From positions 2,162,001 to 2,226,000 of the forward strand of contig NZ_CP137624.1 of the NCBI RefSeq assembly GCF_033880585.1: a DNA stretch of 64,000 bases, read 5' to 3'. Both the position numbers and the translations under genes were made by a program. Under the pieces are notes generated by a model. The model saw only the letters and a list, made by a program, of their open reading frames with translations, was not told the DNA's origin and made no database searches. Source of the stretch: Lysinibacillus louembei. GTDB lineage: Bacteria > Bacillota > Bacilli > Bacillales_A > Planococcaceae. Numbering within the stretch: the stretch's first letter is position 1; each line of letters starts with the position of its first letter. Below are positions 27,191-36,525 of the stretch, in pieces.

Positions 27191-28417
27191 ATGATAACAA
27201 TTGCTTTAATCGGTTCAGCAAGCTTTTGCCAAAAAGCGCAGGCTCTTGCTGTACAAGATGCTTCATACAAGCTAGTATGCTACGAATATAAAGAGGCAGC
27301 TGAGGCACCACAGCTCGTAAAAACGATTGAGCACTGTGATGCATTAATGTTTTCAGGCTCGCTGCCATATGATTTTTCAAAGCAACAACTTGAGCAGCTA
27401 CAAATACCTGTCATTTATTTACGTCAAGATGTGCAAGCATTAGCGATTACGCTATTAAAGGCTGCACAGCTAGGCTATTCTTTAATGCGTATTTCCCTTG
27501 ACTATCGCCATGAGGAAGAGTGGCAAAGCTTGTGCAAAGATTTGCATCACCCACCAACGGAGCATACGCTATGTTTACAAAGCGCGCAGCCATCTCAGCC
27601 TGTATTGACATTTCATCGTAGGGCATTAGACAGTGGACAAGTGGATTTCGCCATTACGAGTATTCATGCCGTCTATGATCAGCTATGTGAGGAGGGCTAT
27701 CCAGCGATGCGCATTGTAGATACAGATAACGACATCCTACATACGTTAACAAAGGCAAAGGAGCAGGCATTATTAGCAAAAGCACAAGCAGCTCAAGTTG
27801 CTGTCGGGCTAATCCAAGGTCAACATTGCTCACAAGGGGAGCTCGCTGAATTTGCGCAGCTAATGGGTGCGACATTAACGGAAACTGCACATGGGCTTGC
27901 GGCGTATTCCACAGTTGGCAAAGTAAAGGCGGTTATTGCCCATCCATTGTTTACAAAGTGGCACAATGCTTTGCATCCAAATATGCGAATTTCCTTTGGT
28001 AGTGGGCATTCGATGGAAGCAGCGTATAACAATGCACTTGTTGCAAGCTCCTTTACACAATCAAAGCAGTTTTACTTTATGGATGCAAAGCAAATATTGC
28101 ATGGCCCTTATCCAATTGTCACACATCAATCCATACATTCGATAGAGCATCCACAACTCGTAGCACTTGCACAGCAAGTACATATAAGTACACAAAATAT
28201 GTCGCGTATTTTTGCATATGCTGCCTTACAATATAATGAGCCTTTTACTGCTGCACAATTAGCGACGTTTTTACAAGTAACGAGAAGGACAGCAGAGCGC
28301 ATGCTAAAAAAGCTGCATGATGCTAGCTACGTAATGATTATTGGAGAGCAGTCTGCCCATCAAAAGGGTCGTCCATCAGCACTTTATCGCTTGGAGCTTC
28401 CTGCTTTAAAGAAATAA
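27191..28417 (+). CDS. putative transcriptional regulator, sensor domain plus C-terminal winged HTH
   Basis: 408 residues. The N-terminal ~170 residues resemble the PrpR-type sensory domain (IALIGSASFCQKAQAL, ALMFSGSLPYDF). A middle part (~195-300) with MRISFGSGHSMEAAYNNALVA recalls the degenerate GGDEF-like module of CdaR-type regulators. The C-terminal ~65 residues are a winged HTH (TAAQLATFLQVTRRTAERML). This composite assignment is inference; I do not recognise the exact family. AAAGGGGG precedes the ATG. It is divergent from the epimerase and upstream of the transporter, so it probably controls both. Confidence 0.6.
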   Translation: MITIALIGSASFCQKAQALAVQDASYKLVCYEYKEAAEAPQLVKTIEHCDALMFSGSLPYDFSKQQLEQLQIPVIYLRQDVQALAITLLKAAQLGYSLMRISLDYRHEEEWQSLCKDLHHPPTEHTLCLQSAQPSQPVLTFHRRALDSGQVDFAITSIHAVYDQLCEEGYPAMRIVDTDNDILHTLTKAKEQALLAKAQAAQVAVGLIQGQHCSQGELAEFAQLMGATLTETAHGLAAYSTVGKVKAVIAHPLFTKWHNALHPNMRISFGSGHSMEAAYNNALVASSFTQSKQFYFMDAKQILHGPYPIVTHQSIHSIEHPQLVALAQQVHISTQNMSRIFAYAALQYNEPFTAAQLATFLQVTRRTAERMLKKLHDASYVMIIGEQSAHQKGRPSALYRLELPALKK

Positions 28418-28447
28418 TATTTGCTCCTGCGATGATTTGTCGCAAAG

Positions 28448-28483
28448 GAGTCGTCTTGAATTTTTTCAGATGGCTCTTTTTTT
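28448..28483 (+). terminator. regulator terminator
   Basis: GAGTCGTCT (28448-28456) pairs with AGATGGCTC (28468-28476) with G-T pairs, followed by T7. Confidence 0.65.
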
Positions 28484-28499
28484 ATTTTCAGAAAATTCC

Positions 28500-28528
28500 T
28501 TGCATATAACAAAAAATTTTTTTACAAT
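28500..28528 (+). promoter_or_regulatory. promoter of the YfcC-transporter gene
   Basis: TTGCAT, a 17-nt spacer, then TACAAT. Just downstream, GTCGTTA occurs at 28536-28542 and 28547-28553, an 11-bp period that could be an operator. Confidence 0.6.
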
Positions 28529-28618
28529 AAAAGACGTCGTTAGATAGTCGTTAATTGTATCGTACAAAGTAAAAAGGATGAAGTCAAGGGCAAATAAAAG
28601 AGTTATAGGAGTGATAAC

Positions 28619-30022
28619 ATGAAGCAAGTTACAGAGAAGAAAAAGAAATTTTTAATTCCGCATACATATGCAATTATTTTTTCAATTATTATACTTGCAA
28701 CGTTAGCGACATATTTTTTACCAGCAGGACAATATGAAAGAATAGAAGAAGCAGGGCGTACGATTGTTGTTGAAAATAGTTATGCACAGGTAGAGCAAAG
28801 CCCTGTCTCTATTTTTGAGATGTTTAAAGCAATCCCGCTCGGTATGCAGGCAGGAGCACGTATTATTTTCTATATTTTCCTCGTAGGAGGAGCGTTCGGT
28901 ATTATTCGAGCAACAGGGGCAATTGAATCGGGTGTTAATGCACTCGTACAAAAAATGCAAGGCTCAGGTATATGGCTTATTCCAATTTCCATGACTGTCT
29001 TTTCTATTTTAGGCTTTTCAACAGGGATGAGTGAGGAAACAATTATTTTCGTACCAATTGGTATAGCGATTGCGAGAGCACTAGGCTATGATGCGCTTGT
29101 TGGGACAGCGATGGTTTCAACAGGGGCAGCAAGTGGCTTTATTGGCGGGATGCTCAATCCATTTACTGTCGGGATAGCGCAAGAAATAGCGGAAGTAAAG
29201 CTGTTTTCAGGTATCGGCTTCCGTTCAGTTGTCTATGTATTTATTTTGCTCGTAGCGATTATATATGTAATGCGCTATGCAAAAAAAATCCAAGCAGATC
29301 CAACGAAAAGCATTATGTATGATATTGAGCAAAAGATAAAGCTAGTAAAGGTTTCAGATATTGATACATTTGATAAATTTACGACACGCCACATTTTAGT
29401 GCTGTTAACATTGCTTACTGGAATTTTAGTAAATATGTACGGCGTATTTAAATTGGATTGGTTTTTAGATGAATTAGCGGCAAACTTTATTATTGTCGGC
29501 TTTGTAGCAGGGATATTAGGCGGTTTGAACATTAATAAATTATTTGATGCTTTAGTGGATGGCATGAAAATTGTAGCCTTTGGTGCATTAATTGTAGGTT
29601 TTGCTCGCGCAATTTTAGTCATACTTGAATCAGGTGTTATTATTGATACAATTGTTTATAGCTTAGTGCAATTAATTTCACACTTGCCACAAACATTGAA
29701 TGCTGTTGGTATGTTTGCGGTACAAGTAATTATTAATTTCTTTATTCCTTCAGGAAGTGGACAAGCTGCGACAACGATGCCAATTATGGTGCCGATTGCC
29801 GATTTACTTGGAATGGAGCGTCAAGTAGCCGTTTTAGCATTCCAATACGGTGATGCGATTACGAACTCGATTATTCCGACGTCCGCAGCTTTAATGGGTT
29901 ATTTAGCGATTGCAGGTATTCCGTATGAGCGCTGGGTGAAATTTATTTGGAAGCTGATTGTCATTTGGTTAATTATTGCGGCAATTGCTTTAGTTGCTGC
30001 TGTTATGTTAGGAGTTTCTTAA
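28619..30022 (+). CDS. YfcC-family membrane transporter
   Basis: 467-residue protein with about 11-12 hydrophobic segments, of the YfcC/C4-dicarboxylate anaerobic carrier-like (DcuC/ion transporter) group. Typical segments are YFLPAGQYER near the N-terminus, STGMSEETIIFVPIGIAIA, and FFIPSGSGQAATTMPIMVP with the SGSGQA hairpin loop. Substrates in the family are amino acids, peptides or dicarboxylates. The following M20 amidohydrolase, one base on, and the divergent epimerase suggest a dipeptide or N-acyl amino acid. Ribosome site ATAGGAG. Confidence 0.85.
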   Translation: MKQVTEKKKKFLIPHTYAIIFSIIILATLATYFLPAGQYERIEEAGRTIVVENSYAQVEQSPVSIFEMFKAIPLGMQAGARIIFYIFLVGGAFGIIRATGAIESGVNALVQKMQGSGIWLIPISMTVFSILGFSTGMSEETIIFVPIGIAIARALGYDALVGTAMVSTGAASGFIGGMLNPFTVGIAQEIAEVKLFSGIGFRSVVYVFILLVAIIYVMRYAKKIQADPTKSIMYDIEQKIKLVKVSDIDTFDKFTTRHILVLLTLLTGILVNMYGVFKLDWFLDELAANFIIVGFVAGILGGLNINKLFDALVDGMKIVAFGALIVGFARAILVILESGVIIDTIVYSLVQLISHLPQTLNAVGMFAVQVIINFFIPSGSGQAATTMPIMVPIADLLGMERQVAVLAFQYGDAITNSIIPTSAALMGYLAIAGIPYERWVKFIWKLIVIWLIIAAIALVAAVMLGVS

Positions 30023-30023
30023 A

Positions 30024-31136
30024 ATGAAAGAAAAAGTAATGCAAATTTTTGAGCATTTACATGCACATGGTGAAGTAAGCTGGAAAGAGATTGAAACGAC
30101 AAATTATCTCGTAGCATTATTTGAGGAAGCTGGTTTTCAGCCAAAGCGTTTTCAAAATTGTCCAGGCTTTTCAGTAGAAGTTAGCTCTGGTTCACCGAAA
30201 GTAGGGCTGCGTGCAGATATGGATGCACTATGGCAGGAAGTGAATGGAGAAATGAAGGCCAACCATTCATGTGGACATGATGCACATATGGCGATTGTCA
30301 CTGGCGTGATGCATAAATTAAAGGAAATCGGTGATATAGGCGGCACAGTACGCGCCGTGTTTCAGCCAGCGGAGGAGCTTGGTAACGGCTCATTAAGCGT
30401 TATTCAAGAGGGCGTTATCGATGATTTAGATTATTTTTATGGCGTTCATTTACGCCCATTTGATGAAATGGCTTTCCCAAATTGTGCACAAGGTATTCAG
30501 CATGGCTCCTGTGTCTTTGTTAAAGGGCAAATTGGCGGATTGGATCATCACGGTGCGAGACCACATAAAGGCGTTAATGCGATTGAAGTAGCTGCCTCGA
30601 TTGTGCATCATTTAGGATTAACGTACACAGACCCACATGTTGCGGCAACGGTGAAAATGACGAATTTACATGCGGGAACGGAAAATTTTAATATTATTCC
30701 AGGTAAAGCAACTTTCGGCTTAGATTTACGTGCACAAACAAATGCAGTTATGGATGAATTGCAGCATCAAGTAAAAACGGTTTGTGCACAACTAAGTGCA
30801 ATGCATCAAGTGCCGATTGATATTGAATTTTTCGATTACGTTCCAGCGGCAGCAGTGAATGAGGAGGCGGCTGCATTGATGGCACAGTCGATTGAACATG
30901 TACTAGGATGCCCAGCATTACCGACGATTGTCACACCAGGCGCAGATGATTTTCATTTTTATACGATTGAGCGCCCACATTTAAAAGCGACGATGCTTGG
31001 CTTAGGAGCAGATGTAACGCCAGGGTTGCACGATCCGTATATGCTGTTTAATCATGAGGCGATTTTTAACGGAATTGAGATTTTAACAGATGTTTGTTTG
31101 CGCACATTGCAAAGAGAGAAGGAATCGGCTGTCTAA
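30024..31136 (+). CDS. M20 family amidohydrolase (AmhX-like)
   Basis: 370-residue zinc-dependent amidohydrolase of the M20D group. Metal-site motifs are SCGHDAHMA (~83-91) and QPAEELGNGS (~117), then the dimerisation lid with HHGARPHKGVNA and the late His in FNHEA. It resembles N-acyl amino acid hydrolases and B. subtilis AmhX. It starts one base after the transporter stop. It probably hydrolyses the imported N-acyl amino acid or dipeptide in the cytoplasm, with the epimerase correcting stereochemistry. Confidence 0.85.
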   Translation: MKEKVMQIFEHLHAHGEVSWKEIETTNYLVALFEEAGFQPKRFQNCPGFSVEVSSGSPKVGLRADMDALWQEVNGEMKANHSCGHDAHMAIVTGVMHKLKEIGDIGGTVRAVFQPAEELGNGSLSVIQEGVIDDLDYFYGVHLRPFDEMAFPNCAQGIQHGSCVFVKGQIGGLDHHGARPHKGVNAIEVAASIVHHLGLTYTDPHVAATVKMTNLHAGTENFNIIPGKATFGLDLRAQTNAVMDELQHQVKTVCAQLSAMHQVPIDIEFFDYVPAAAVNEEAAALMAQSIEHVLGCPALPTIVTPGADDFHFYTIERPHLKATMLGLGADVTPGLHDPYMLFNHEAIFNGIEILTDVCLRTLQREKESAV

Positions 31137-31292
31137 ATTCGGACAGCTTTTTCCAGTTTGCTGGGTGAAAGGGCATATCGGATGGATGAATTTAAAGCGT
31201 CGTTGGGCGAATAGGGACTTTTGAATGGATATATGCCATATTTGAAAATATGTTATGATAAAGGATACGATAGTAGTGAGGAGGGAGAGGTC

Positions 31293-32150
31293 GTGATTTC
31301 GATTGGGTTAACTGGCTGGGGAGATCACCCTGCGCTATATTCAACAGTGACGACTGCTCGTGATAAATTATTTGACTATAGCGGGCATTTTCCAATCGTA
31401 GAAGTGGATACATCTTTCTACGCAATTCCAAATAATCAACATGTAGAGAAATGGTGCCGTGATACACCTGATAATTTTCAATTTATATTAAAGGCTTATC
31501 AAGGAATGACAGGGCATTTACGTGAGGATTTACCATATGAGACGCGCAATGATATGTTTGAAGCTTTTTTGCAATGTGCACATACATTCCAACGCTTTAA
31601 TAAACTAGCAATGGTGTTAGTACAATTTCCACCGTGGTTTGATTGTACAACTAAAAATGTTAATTATATTCGATATGTTAAAGAGCAATTGCCAGATTTA
31701 CCATTAGCAATTGAGTTTCGCAATCAAACTTGGTATGCGGCAGCGATGCGTGAAAAAACGCTGCAATTTTTACGGGAGCATAGCTTTATTCATACAGTTT
31801 GTGATGAGCCGCAGGCAGGGGTTGGCTCCGTTCCGTTAGTGCCGATTGCGACAGCTAATAAAGCGCTTTTACGTATACATGGACGCAATATTCATGGCTG
31901 GCGCAATAGCGGCAATGCACATAATTGGCGCAAAGTTCGCTTTTTATACGATTACAATGAGGACGAGCTGCAATCCTTAGCTGTGCATATTCGGCAGCTG
32001 CAACAGCAAGCGAAGGATGTTTACGTGCTGTTTAACAATAATTCAGATTACCATGCAGCACCGAACGCACAACGTTTAAAGGAAATATTAGGCTTGCATT
32101 TTGACAATTTATCACCAAAGCAATTAAATATTTTTGAAGGAGAATTTTAA
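31293..32150 (+). CDS. yunF: DUF72 family protein YunF
   Basis: 285-residue TIM-barrel-like DUF72 protein. It matches B. subtilis YunF in my memory: IGLTGWGDHP at the start, VEVDTSFYAIPN, FQFILKAYQGMTGH, LAMVLVQFPPWFDCT and YVLFNNNSDYHAA. Biochemical role unknown. A GTG at 31293 is 7 bases after GAGGAGGG; upstream in-frame starts have no ribosome site. It overlaps yunE by one base, giving a yunFED order opposite to the usual listing but the same neighbours. Confidence 0.9.
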   Translation: MISIGLTGWGDHPALYSTVTTARDKLFDYSGHFPIVEVDTSFYAIPNNQHVEKWCRDTPDNFQFILKAYQGMTGHLREDLPYETRNDMFEAFLQCAHTFQRFNKLAMVLVQFPPWFDCTTKNVNYIRYVKEQLPDLPLAIEFRNQTWYAAAMREKTLQFLREHSFIHTVCDEPQAGVGSVPLVPIATANKALLRIHGRNIHGWRNSGNAHNWRKVRFLYDYNEDELQSLAVHIRQLQQQAKDVYVLFNNNSDYHAAPNAQRLKEILGLHFDNLSPKQLNIFEGEF

Positions 32151-32971
32151 TGGAATTTATACTGCTATTTATTATTGCGGCAGCTTCAGGAATCGTCGGA
32201 GCGCTCGTAGGGTTAGGTGGCGGCGTTATTTTAGTACCGGCTACCTTATTTATAGGAATTAACTTAGGCTATATTCCAGATATTACCCCACAAACGGTTG
32301 TCGGGTTATCTGTTGTGATGATGATTTTTACAGGGCTTGCTTCTACATTATCACAAATGAAATCGAAGACAGTTGATTATAAAACAGGCTTTATTTTTTT
32401 TGCTGGTAGTATCCCAGGTGCGATGCTAGGAGCATGGATTAACAAAGGCTTAGATTTACCATCATTTAATTTATATTTTGGCATTTTATTAATTATTTTA
32501 TCTATCATTTTATTAGTGCGTGATAAATTAAAGCCTGTACGTTGGTTTGTGGAGCATGGAACAAAGCATACATATGTTGATAGTGAAGGTAAGGAATATG
32601 TGTACGGTTATCCGATTTGGTTTGCTTTCATATTAACATTTGTTATTGGCTGTATGTCGGGGCTGTTTGGCATCGGTGGCGGCTCGATGATTGTGCCAGC
32701 AATGCTTATTTTATTTTTATTCCCACCGCATGTGGCAATTGCCACATCGATGTTTTTAGTATTTTTAACGTCAATTGTTAACTCTGCCTCGCATATTTAT
32801 TTAGGGCACGTGCCTTGGCTCTATACGTTGCCAGTCATTCCAGGGGCATATATTGGAGCGAAATTTGGGGCACAATTAAATAAAAAGTTAAAATCGGAAA
32901 CATTAGTGCTTGCATTAAGAATTATTTTATTACTATTAGGGATTCGTTCAATTATCGACGGATTATTTTAA
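32150..32971 (+). CDS. yunE: TauE/SafE family membrane protein YunE
   Basis: 273-residue permease of the sulfite exporter TauE/SafE family, with seven to eight hydrophobic segments. The paired glycine motifs are GIVGALVGLGGGVILVPA (N-half) and GCMSGLFGIGGGSMIVPA (C-half), showing the internal duplication of the family. It may export sulfite or organosulfonates; the substrate is unproven. It overlaps yunF by one base. Confidence 0.9.
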   Translation: MEFILLFIIAAASGIVGALVGLGGGVILVPATLFIGINLGYIPDITPQTVVGLSVVMMIFTGLASTLSQMKSKTVDYKTGFIFFAGSIPGAMLGAWINKGLDLPSFNLYFGILLIILSIILLVRDKLKPVRWFVEHGTKHTYVDSEGKEYVYGYPIWFAFILTFVIGCMSGLFGIGGGSMIVPAMLILFLFPPHVAIATSMFLVFLTSIVNSASHIYLGHVPWLYTLPVIPGAYIGAKFGAQLNKKLKSETLVLALRIILLLLGIRSIIDGLF

Positions 32972-32988
32972 AAAGGATGGTGTGCATT

Positions 32989-34350
32989 GTGCAAGAGAAA
33001 ATTCATTTTTTTCATACAAACGATTTACATAGTCATTTTGAATTTTGGATGCGTACGCAGAGCTATGTCCATGCACAACGCACACTATTAGCACAGCAAG
33101 GTGAGCCTAGCTTTTTACTAGACATTGGCGACCATATTGACCGCTCTCATATTTATACAGAGGCGTTAAAAGGGAAGGGCAATGTGCAAATGCTGAATGA
33201 CGCCAATTATGATGTCGTGACAATCGGCAATAATGAGGGCATTACTTTTGCACATGAAGATTTGATGGACTTATATGAGCATGCTACATTTGAAGTGGTT
33301 GTCGCTAATTTACAGGCATCAGAAGGCCCCCAGCCTGCATGGTTAAAGCCATATACGATTTTAACGACGAAATACGGAACAAAGATTGGCGTTGTTGGTG
33401 CTACGGCACAATTTGAGGCATTTTATCGCTCATTAAAATGGCAGGTGACAGAGCCGCGTATTGCCATTATTCAAATTGTTGAGCAGCTAAAGACACAGGT
33501 AGATATTATTATTTGCTTATCTCATTTAGGAAAAACAGAGGATGAGCTACTTGCAGAGGAATGTCCTGAAATTGATGTCATTTTCGGCTCTCATACGCAT
33601 CATTTATTTGAAACAGGCGAATATGTTGGCAACGTACTACTCACAGGCTGTGGCAAGTTTGGTCAATATATAGGACATTTAATAATAGAGTTTGACCATC
33701 AAACGAAACAATTGACGAGACAGGAAAAAGTCATTGAATGTGCATTGCTCCCTAGTCCAAAAGAAGAGCTACCGTTTTTACAAAATCTATTGAAAGAGGC
33801 GCAGCAAAAGCTCGATAAACCTGCTTTTACAACTGTGAAAACTTATCATAAAGAATGGTTTCATTACTCGCAGCTATCCGATTTGTTTGCAGAGGCAATT
33901 ATTGATTATACAGCAGCAGACTGCGCTTTATTCAATGCAGGTATTTTTTTGGAGGATTTGCACAAAGGCAACGTATCAGCATATGACCTCCATCGCATTT
34001 TGCCACACCCTATTAATTTATGTACGTTAGAGCTAACGGGGACAGAGCTAAAGGAAATTTATATACAATCAATGAATGAAGAATGGCCACAGCTGCAATT
34101 CAAAGGGCTAGGCTTTAGAGGTATCGTATTCGGCAAGCTGCTAACCTATCATTTTAATTTAAATGCCCAGCGTGAGCTTATTATACATGGTGAGGTTGCA
34201 GACTTACAGCGCACGTATAAATTAGTTACGCTCGATTTATTTACATTCGGTTATTTTTTCCCAAGCTTTAAATATGCGAAAAAGCACTATCAGCTCCCTT
34301 TATTTTTGCGCGATATCATGCAGTGGTATGGACAAAACAAATTGAATTAA
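32989..34350 (+). CDS. yunD: 5'-nucleotidase-like metallophosphoesterase YunD
   Basis: 453 residues: calcineurin-like phosphoesterase (FFHTNDLHSH, DIGDHIDR, IGNNEG, LSHLGKTEDE, GSHTHH metal motifs in order), then the 5'-nucleotidase C-terminal domain (FNAGIFLEDL, HPINLCTLELTGTEL). No signal peptide is visible, so it is probably cytosolic, like B. subtilis YunD. A GTG at 32989 is preferred over the ATG at 32977, which is part of the AAAAGGA ribosome site; the choice changes the N-terminus by four residues only. It follows yunE closely. Confidence 0.88.
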   Translation: MQEKIHFFHTNDLHSHFEFWMRTQSYVHAQRTLLAQQGEPSFLLDIGDHIDRSHIYTEALKGKGNVQMLNDANYDVVTIGNNEGITFAHEDLMDLYEHATFEVVVANLQASEGPQPAWLKPYTILTTKYGTKIGVVGATAQFEAFYRSLKWQVTEPRIAIIQIVEQLKTQVDIIICLSHLGKTEDELLAEECPEIDVIFGSHTHHLFETGEYVGNVLLTGCGKFGQYIGHLIIEFDHQTKQLTRQEKVIECALLPSPKEELPFLQNLLKEAQQKLDKPAFTTVKTYHKEWFHYSQLSDLFAEAIIDYTAADCALFNAGIFLEDLHKGNVSAYDLHRILPHPINLCTLELTGTELKEIYIQSMNEEWPQLQFKGLGFRGIVFGKLLTYHFNLNAQRELIIHGEVADLQRTYKLVTLDLFTFGYFFPSFKYAKKHYQLPLFLRDIMQWYGQNKLN

Positions 34351-34368
34351 ATGCAAGAGAAAAAGTGA

Positions 34369-34412
34369 AATATTCTGTCTATCATATAATGGTGAGACAG
34401 GATATTTTTTTT
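34369..34412 (+). terminator. yunD terminator
   Basis: 12-bp stem AATATTCTGTCT / AGACAGGATATT (one G-T pair), followed by T-rich sequence. Confidence 0.8.
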
Positions 34413-34484
34413 ATTGTACATCTATCTTATTTGATTTATTACTTATATAATAAAAAATAATGTATATAGTAGAATCGGGGTTAA

Positions 34485-35594
34485 ATGATAAATATGCGAC
34501 TAATATCATTAAATGTTGTGAAGGAAGGCATGGTCGTTGGCAAGACGATATGGAATGAGGCAGGTCATCCACTCTTGCACCAAGGCGTTGTCATCAATCA
34601 TAGAATAATTGAAAGATTACGGCAATTAAACATTCGATATATTTATATAGATGATTTAATATCTAACGGCATTCAAATAGAGGAAACGGTAAATCCAGTC
34701 GTACGCCATAGGGTAGTAACAGAAATTACTAAAACGTTTGAGACGGTTAAAACGTTAAAGGGCGCCCAAGCTTCATATATAATTGACCAACAATCGAAAG
34801 CGATTAGTGGTATAGTCGAAGGGCTTTTAGATACGATTTTAAATAGTCATGAATTTTTAACGATTTTATCTGACGCATATTTATATGATCAATACTTATA
34901 CCAACACTCTTTCCAAGTCACACTCTATTCAATTGCGATTGCAAAGGAACTAGGATACTCCTATGAGGAGCTACGTTTAATTGGCATTGGTGCAATATTG
35001 CACGACATTGGCAAACTATTAATACCGACAGAAATTTTAAATAAATCAGGAGCACTAACTGAAGAGGAATACAATGAAATGAAGCTGCACACTCGCTATG
35101 GCTTTGATTTATTACGCAATTTACATTCCATCTCCCTATTAGTGGCGCATTGTGCATTTCAACATCATGAACGCTTGGATGGCAGTGGTTATCCTAGAGG
35201 ATTAGTGGAATTTGAAATTCATCCATTTGCTAAAATCATCGGTGTGGCGGATGTTTTTGATGCGGTAACGTCGAATCGTGTTTATCGAGATAAACTACTA
35301 CCTTCAGAAGGGGTAGCCATTCTAGAACAAGGGGCAGGTACATTGTATGATACAAATGTTGTCGAAGCATTGAAAAAATGTGTTGTCCATTATCCGAACG
35401 GCACAGTGCTTACCTTGTCTAATAATCGCCGCGGCATTGTTTCACGACAAAATGAGTTACATCCTGCAACGCCATATGTAAGGATTTTTGAGGAAAACGG
35501 TGAAATGCTTGTTGCTACATATGAAATCAATTTAGCAATTGAATCAGCTAAAATCATTGAAAAAGTCGACACGGAATTTATTCCTTCCGAATAG
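34485..35594 (+). CDS. HD-GYP domain c-di-GMP phosphodiesterase
   Basis: 369 residues. After an N-terminal ~120-residue region of PilZ-less HD-GYP type (VVKEGMVVGKTIWNE), an HD-GYP domain follows. It has HSFQVTLYSIAIAKELG, HDIGKLLIP (metal HD), the late motif HHERLDGSGYPRGL containing the GYP signature, and IIGVADVFDAVTSNRVYR. All the residues usually needed for c-di-GMP hydrolysis appear present. It stands alone between terminators, at the place where B. subtilis has yunC. Confidence 0.88.
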   Translation: MINMRLISLNVVKEGMVVGKTIWNEAGHPLLHQGVVINHRIIERLRQLNIRYIYIDDLISNGIQIEETVNPVVRHRVVTEITKTFETVKTLKGAQASYIIDQQSKAISGIVEGLLDTILNSHEFLTILSDAYLYDQYLYQHSFQVTLYSIAIAKELGYSYEELRLIGIGAILHDIGKLLIPTEILNKSGALTEEEYNEMKLHTRYGFDLLRNLHSISLLVAHCAFQHHERLDGSGYPRGLVEFEIHPFAKIIGVADVFDAVTSNRVYRDKLLPSEGVAILEQGAGTLYDTNVVEALKKCVVHYPNGTVLTLSNNRRGIVSRQNELHPATPYVRIFEENGEMLVATYEINLAIESAKIIEKVDTEFIPSE

Positions 35595-35596
35595 TT

Positions 35597-35637
35597 ATCC
35601 CTTCTTGCTCATACGAATAGAGCAAGGGGGATTTTTC
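35597..35637 (+). terminator. HD-GYP gene terminator
   Basis: CTTGCTC / GAGCAAG core extended by CCC/GGG pairs, loop ATACGAATA, then T5. Confidence 0.75.
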
Positions 35638-35657
35638 TGTTTTTACAACGAAGAAAA

Positions 35658-36404
35658 ATGCGTTTTAGAAAGTATAAAAAAAGAGGAAATTTAGCTTTTT
35701 TCGTTATTTTAACACTAATCATTGTAGTTATTTTATTTTTATACTGGTTGAATGCTCGTCTAATGCCCACCTATTTACAATATGCAGAGGTGCAAACAAA
35801 CAAAGTGGCCTCATTTGTTGTCAATAAAGCGATTAATGCGCGCACATCGAGTGTGTTAGACGTCAATGATATTATTGAAAATTTGCCATCGGGCTCAAGT
35901 GAAATGATTACGACAAAGTTTAACACTGAAATCATTAACCGTGTGCGTGCAGAAACACAGGCTTTAGTAAAGGAATATTTACAGCAGGCGGAAAATGGCG
36001 ACCTAACACATTTGCCAAACTTAGAAAATGTCGAATACGATGTTGGAAAAATGGAGGCGGGCGATGGCATTGTATTTTTTGTGCCGCTTGGTCAGGCAGC
36101 CAACCTTCCTTTGTTAGGAAACTTAGGACCAAAAATACCGATACGCTTTCACATTATTGGCAATGTGCATAGTGATGTACAATCTACAATTCGAGAATTT
36201 GGTATTAATAACGCTTATGTAGAAGTAAATATTCATTTAGAGGTAAATGTTCAAATTATTGTCCCATTTGCAAGCAAATCGTCCACTGTAGAGCAATATA
36301 TCCCAGTTGCCATCGGGTTAGTGCAAGGCTCTGTCCCGCATATTTACACAAATGGGGGAGAAGGTGTACAGCCATCATTAGAGGTGCCAGTGCCTTATGA
36401 TTAA
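35658..36404 (+). CDS. yunB: sporulation protein YunB
   Basis: 248 residues: a basic N-terminus, one membrane segment (FFVILTLIIVVILFLYWL, ~14-32), then a soluble domain matching YunB (VPLGQAANLPLLGNLGPKIPIRFHIIG). In B. subtilis YunB is made under sigma-E in the mother cell and is needed for normal spore formation. Its presence supports a spore-forming host. No sigma-E promoter could be assigned confidently by eye. lipA follows 121 bases on. Confidence 0.9.
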   Translation: MRFRKYKKRGNLAFFVILTLIIVVILFLYWLNARLMPTYLQYAEVQTNKVASFVVNKAINARTSSVLDVNDIIENLPSGSSEMITTKFNTEIINRVRAETQALVKEYLQQAENGDLTHLPNLENVEYDVGKMEAGDGIVFFVPLGQAANLPLLGNLGPKIPIRFHIIGNVHSDVQSTIREFGINNAYVEVNIHLEVNVQIIVPFASKSSTVEQYIPVAIGLVQGSVPHIYTNGGEGVQPSLEVPVPYD

Positions 36405-36525
36405 AGGAAAAACTAGAGGCTTTATAAGCATCCGCTCCTGCTGAATCGAGATAAAGAGTTGTTGTGGCGCATGGAATATGGTACATTGACTACAAGTACT
36501 ATAGTTTTGATAGGGGCGAATTTGA

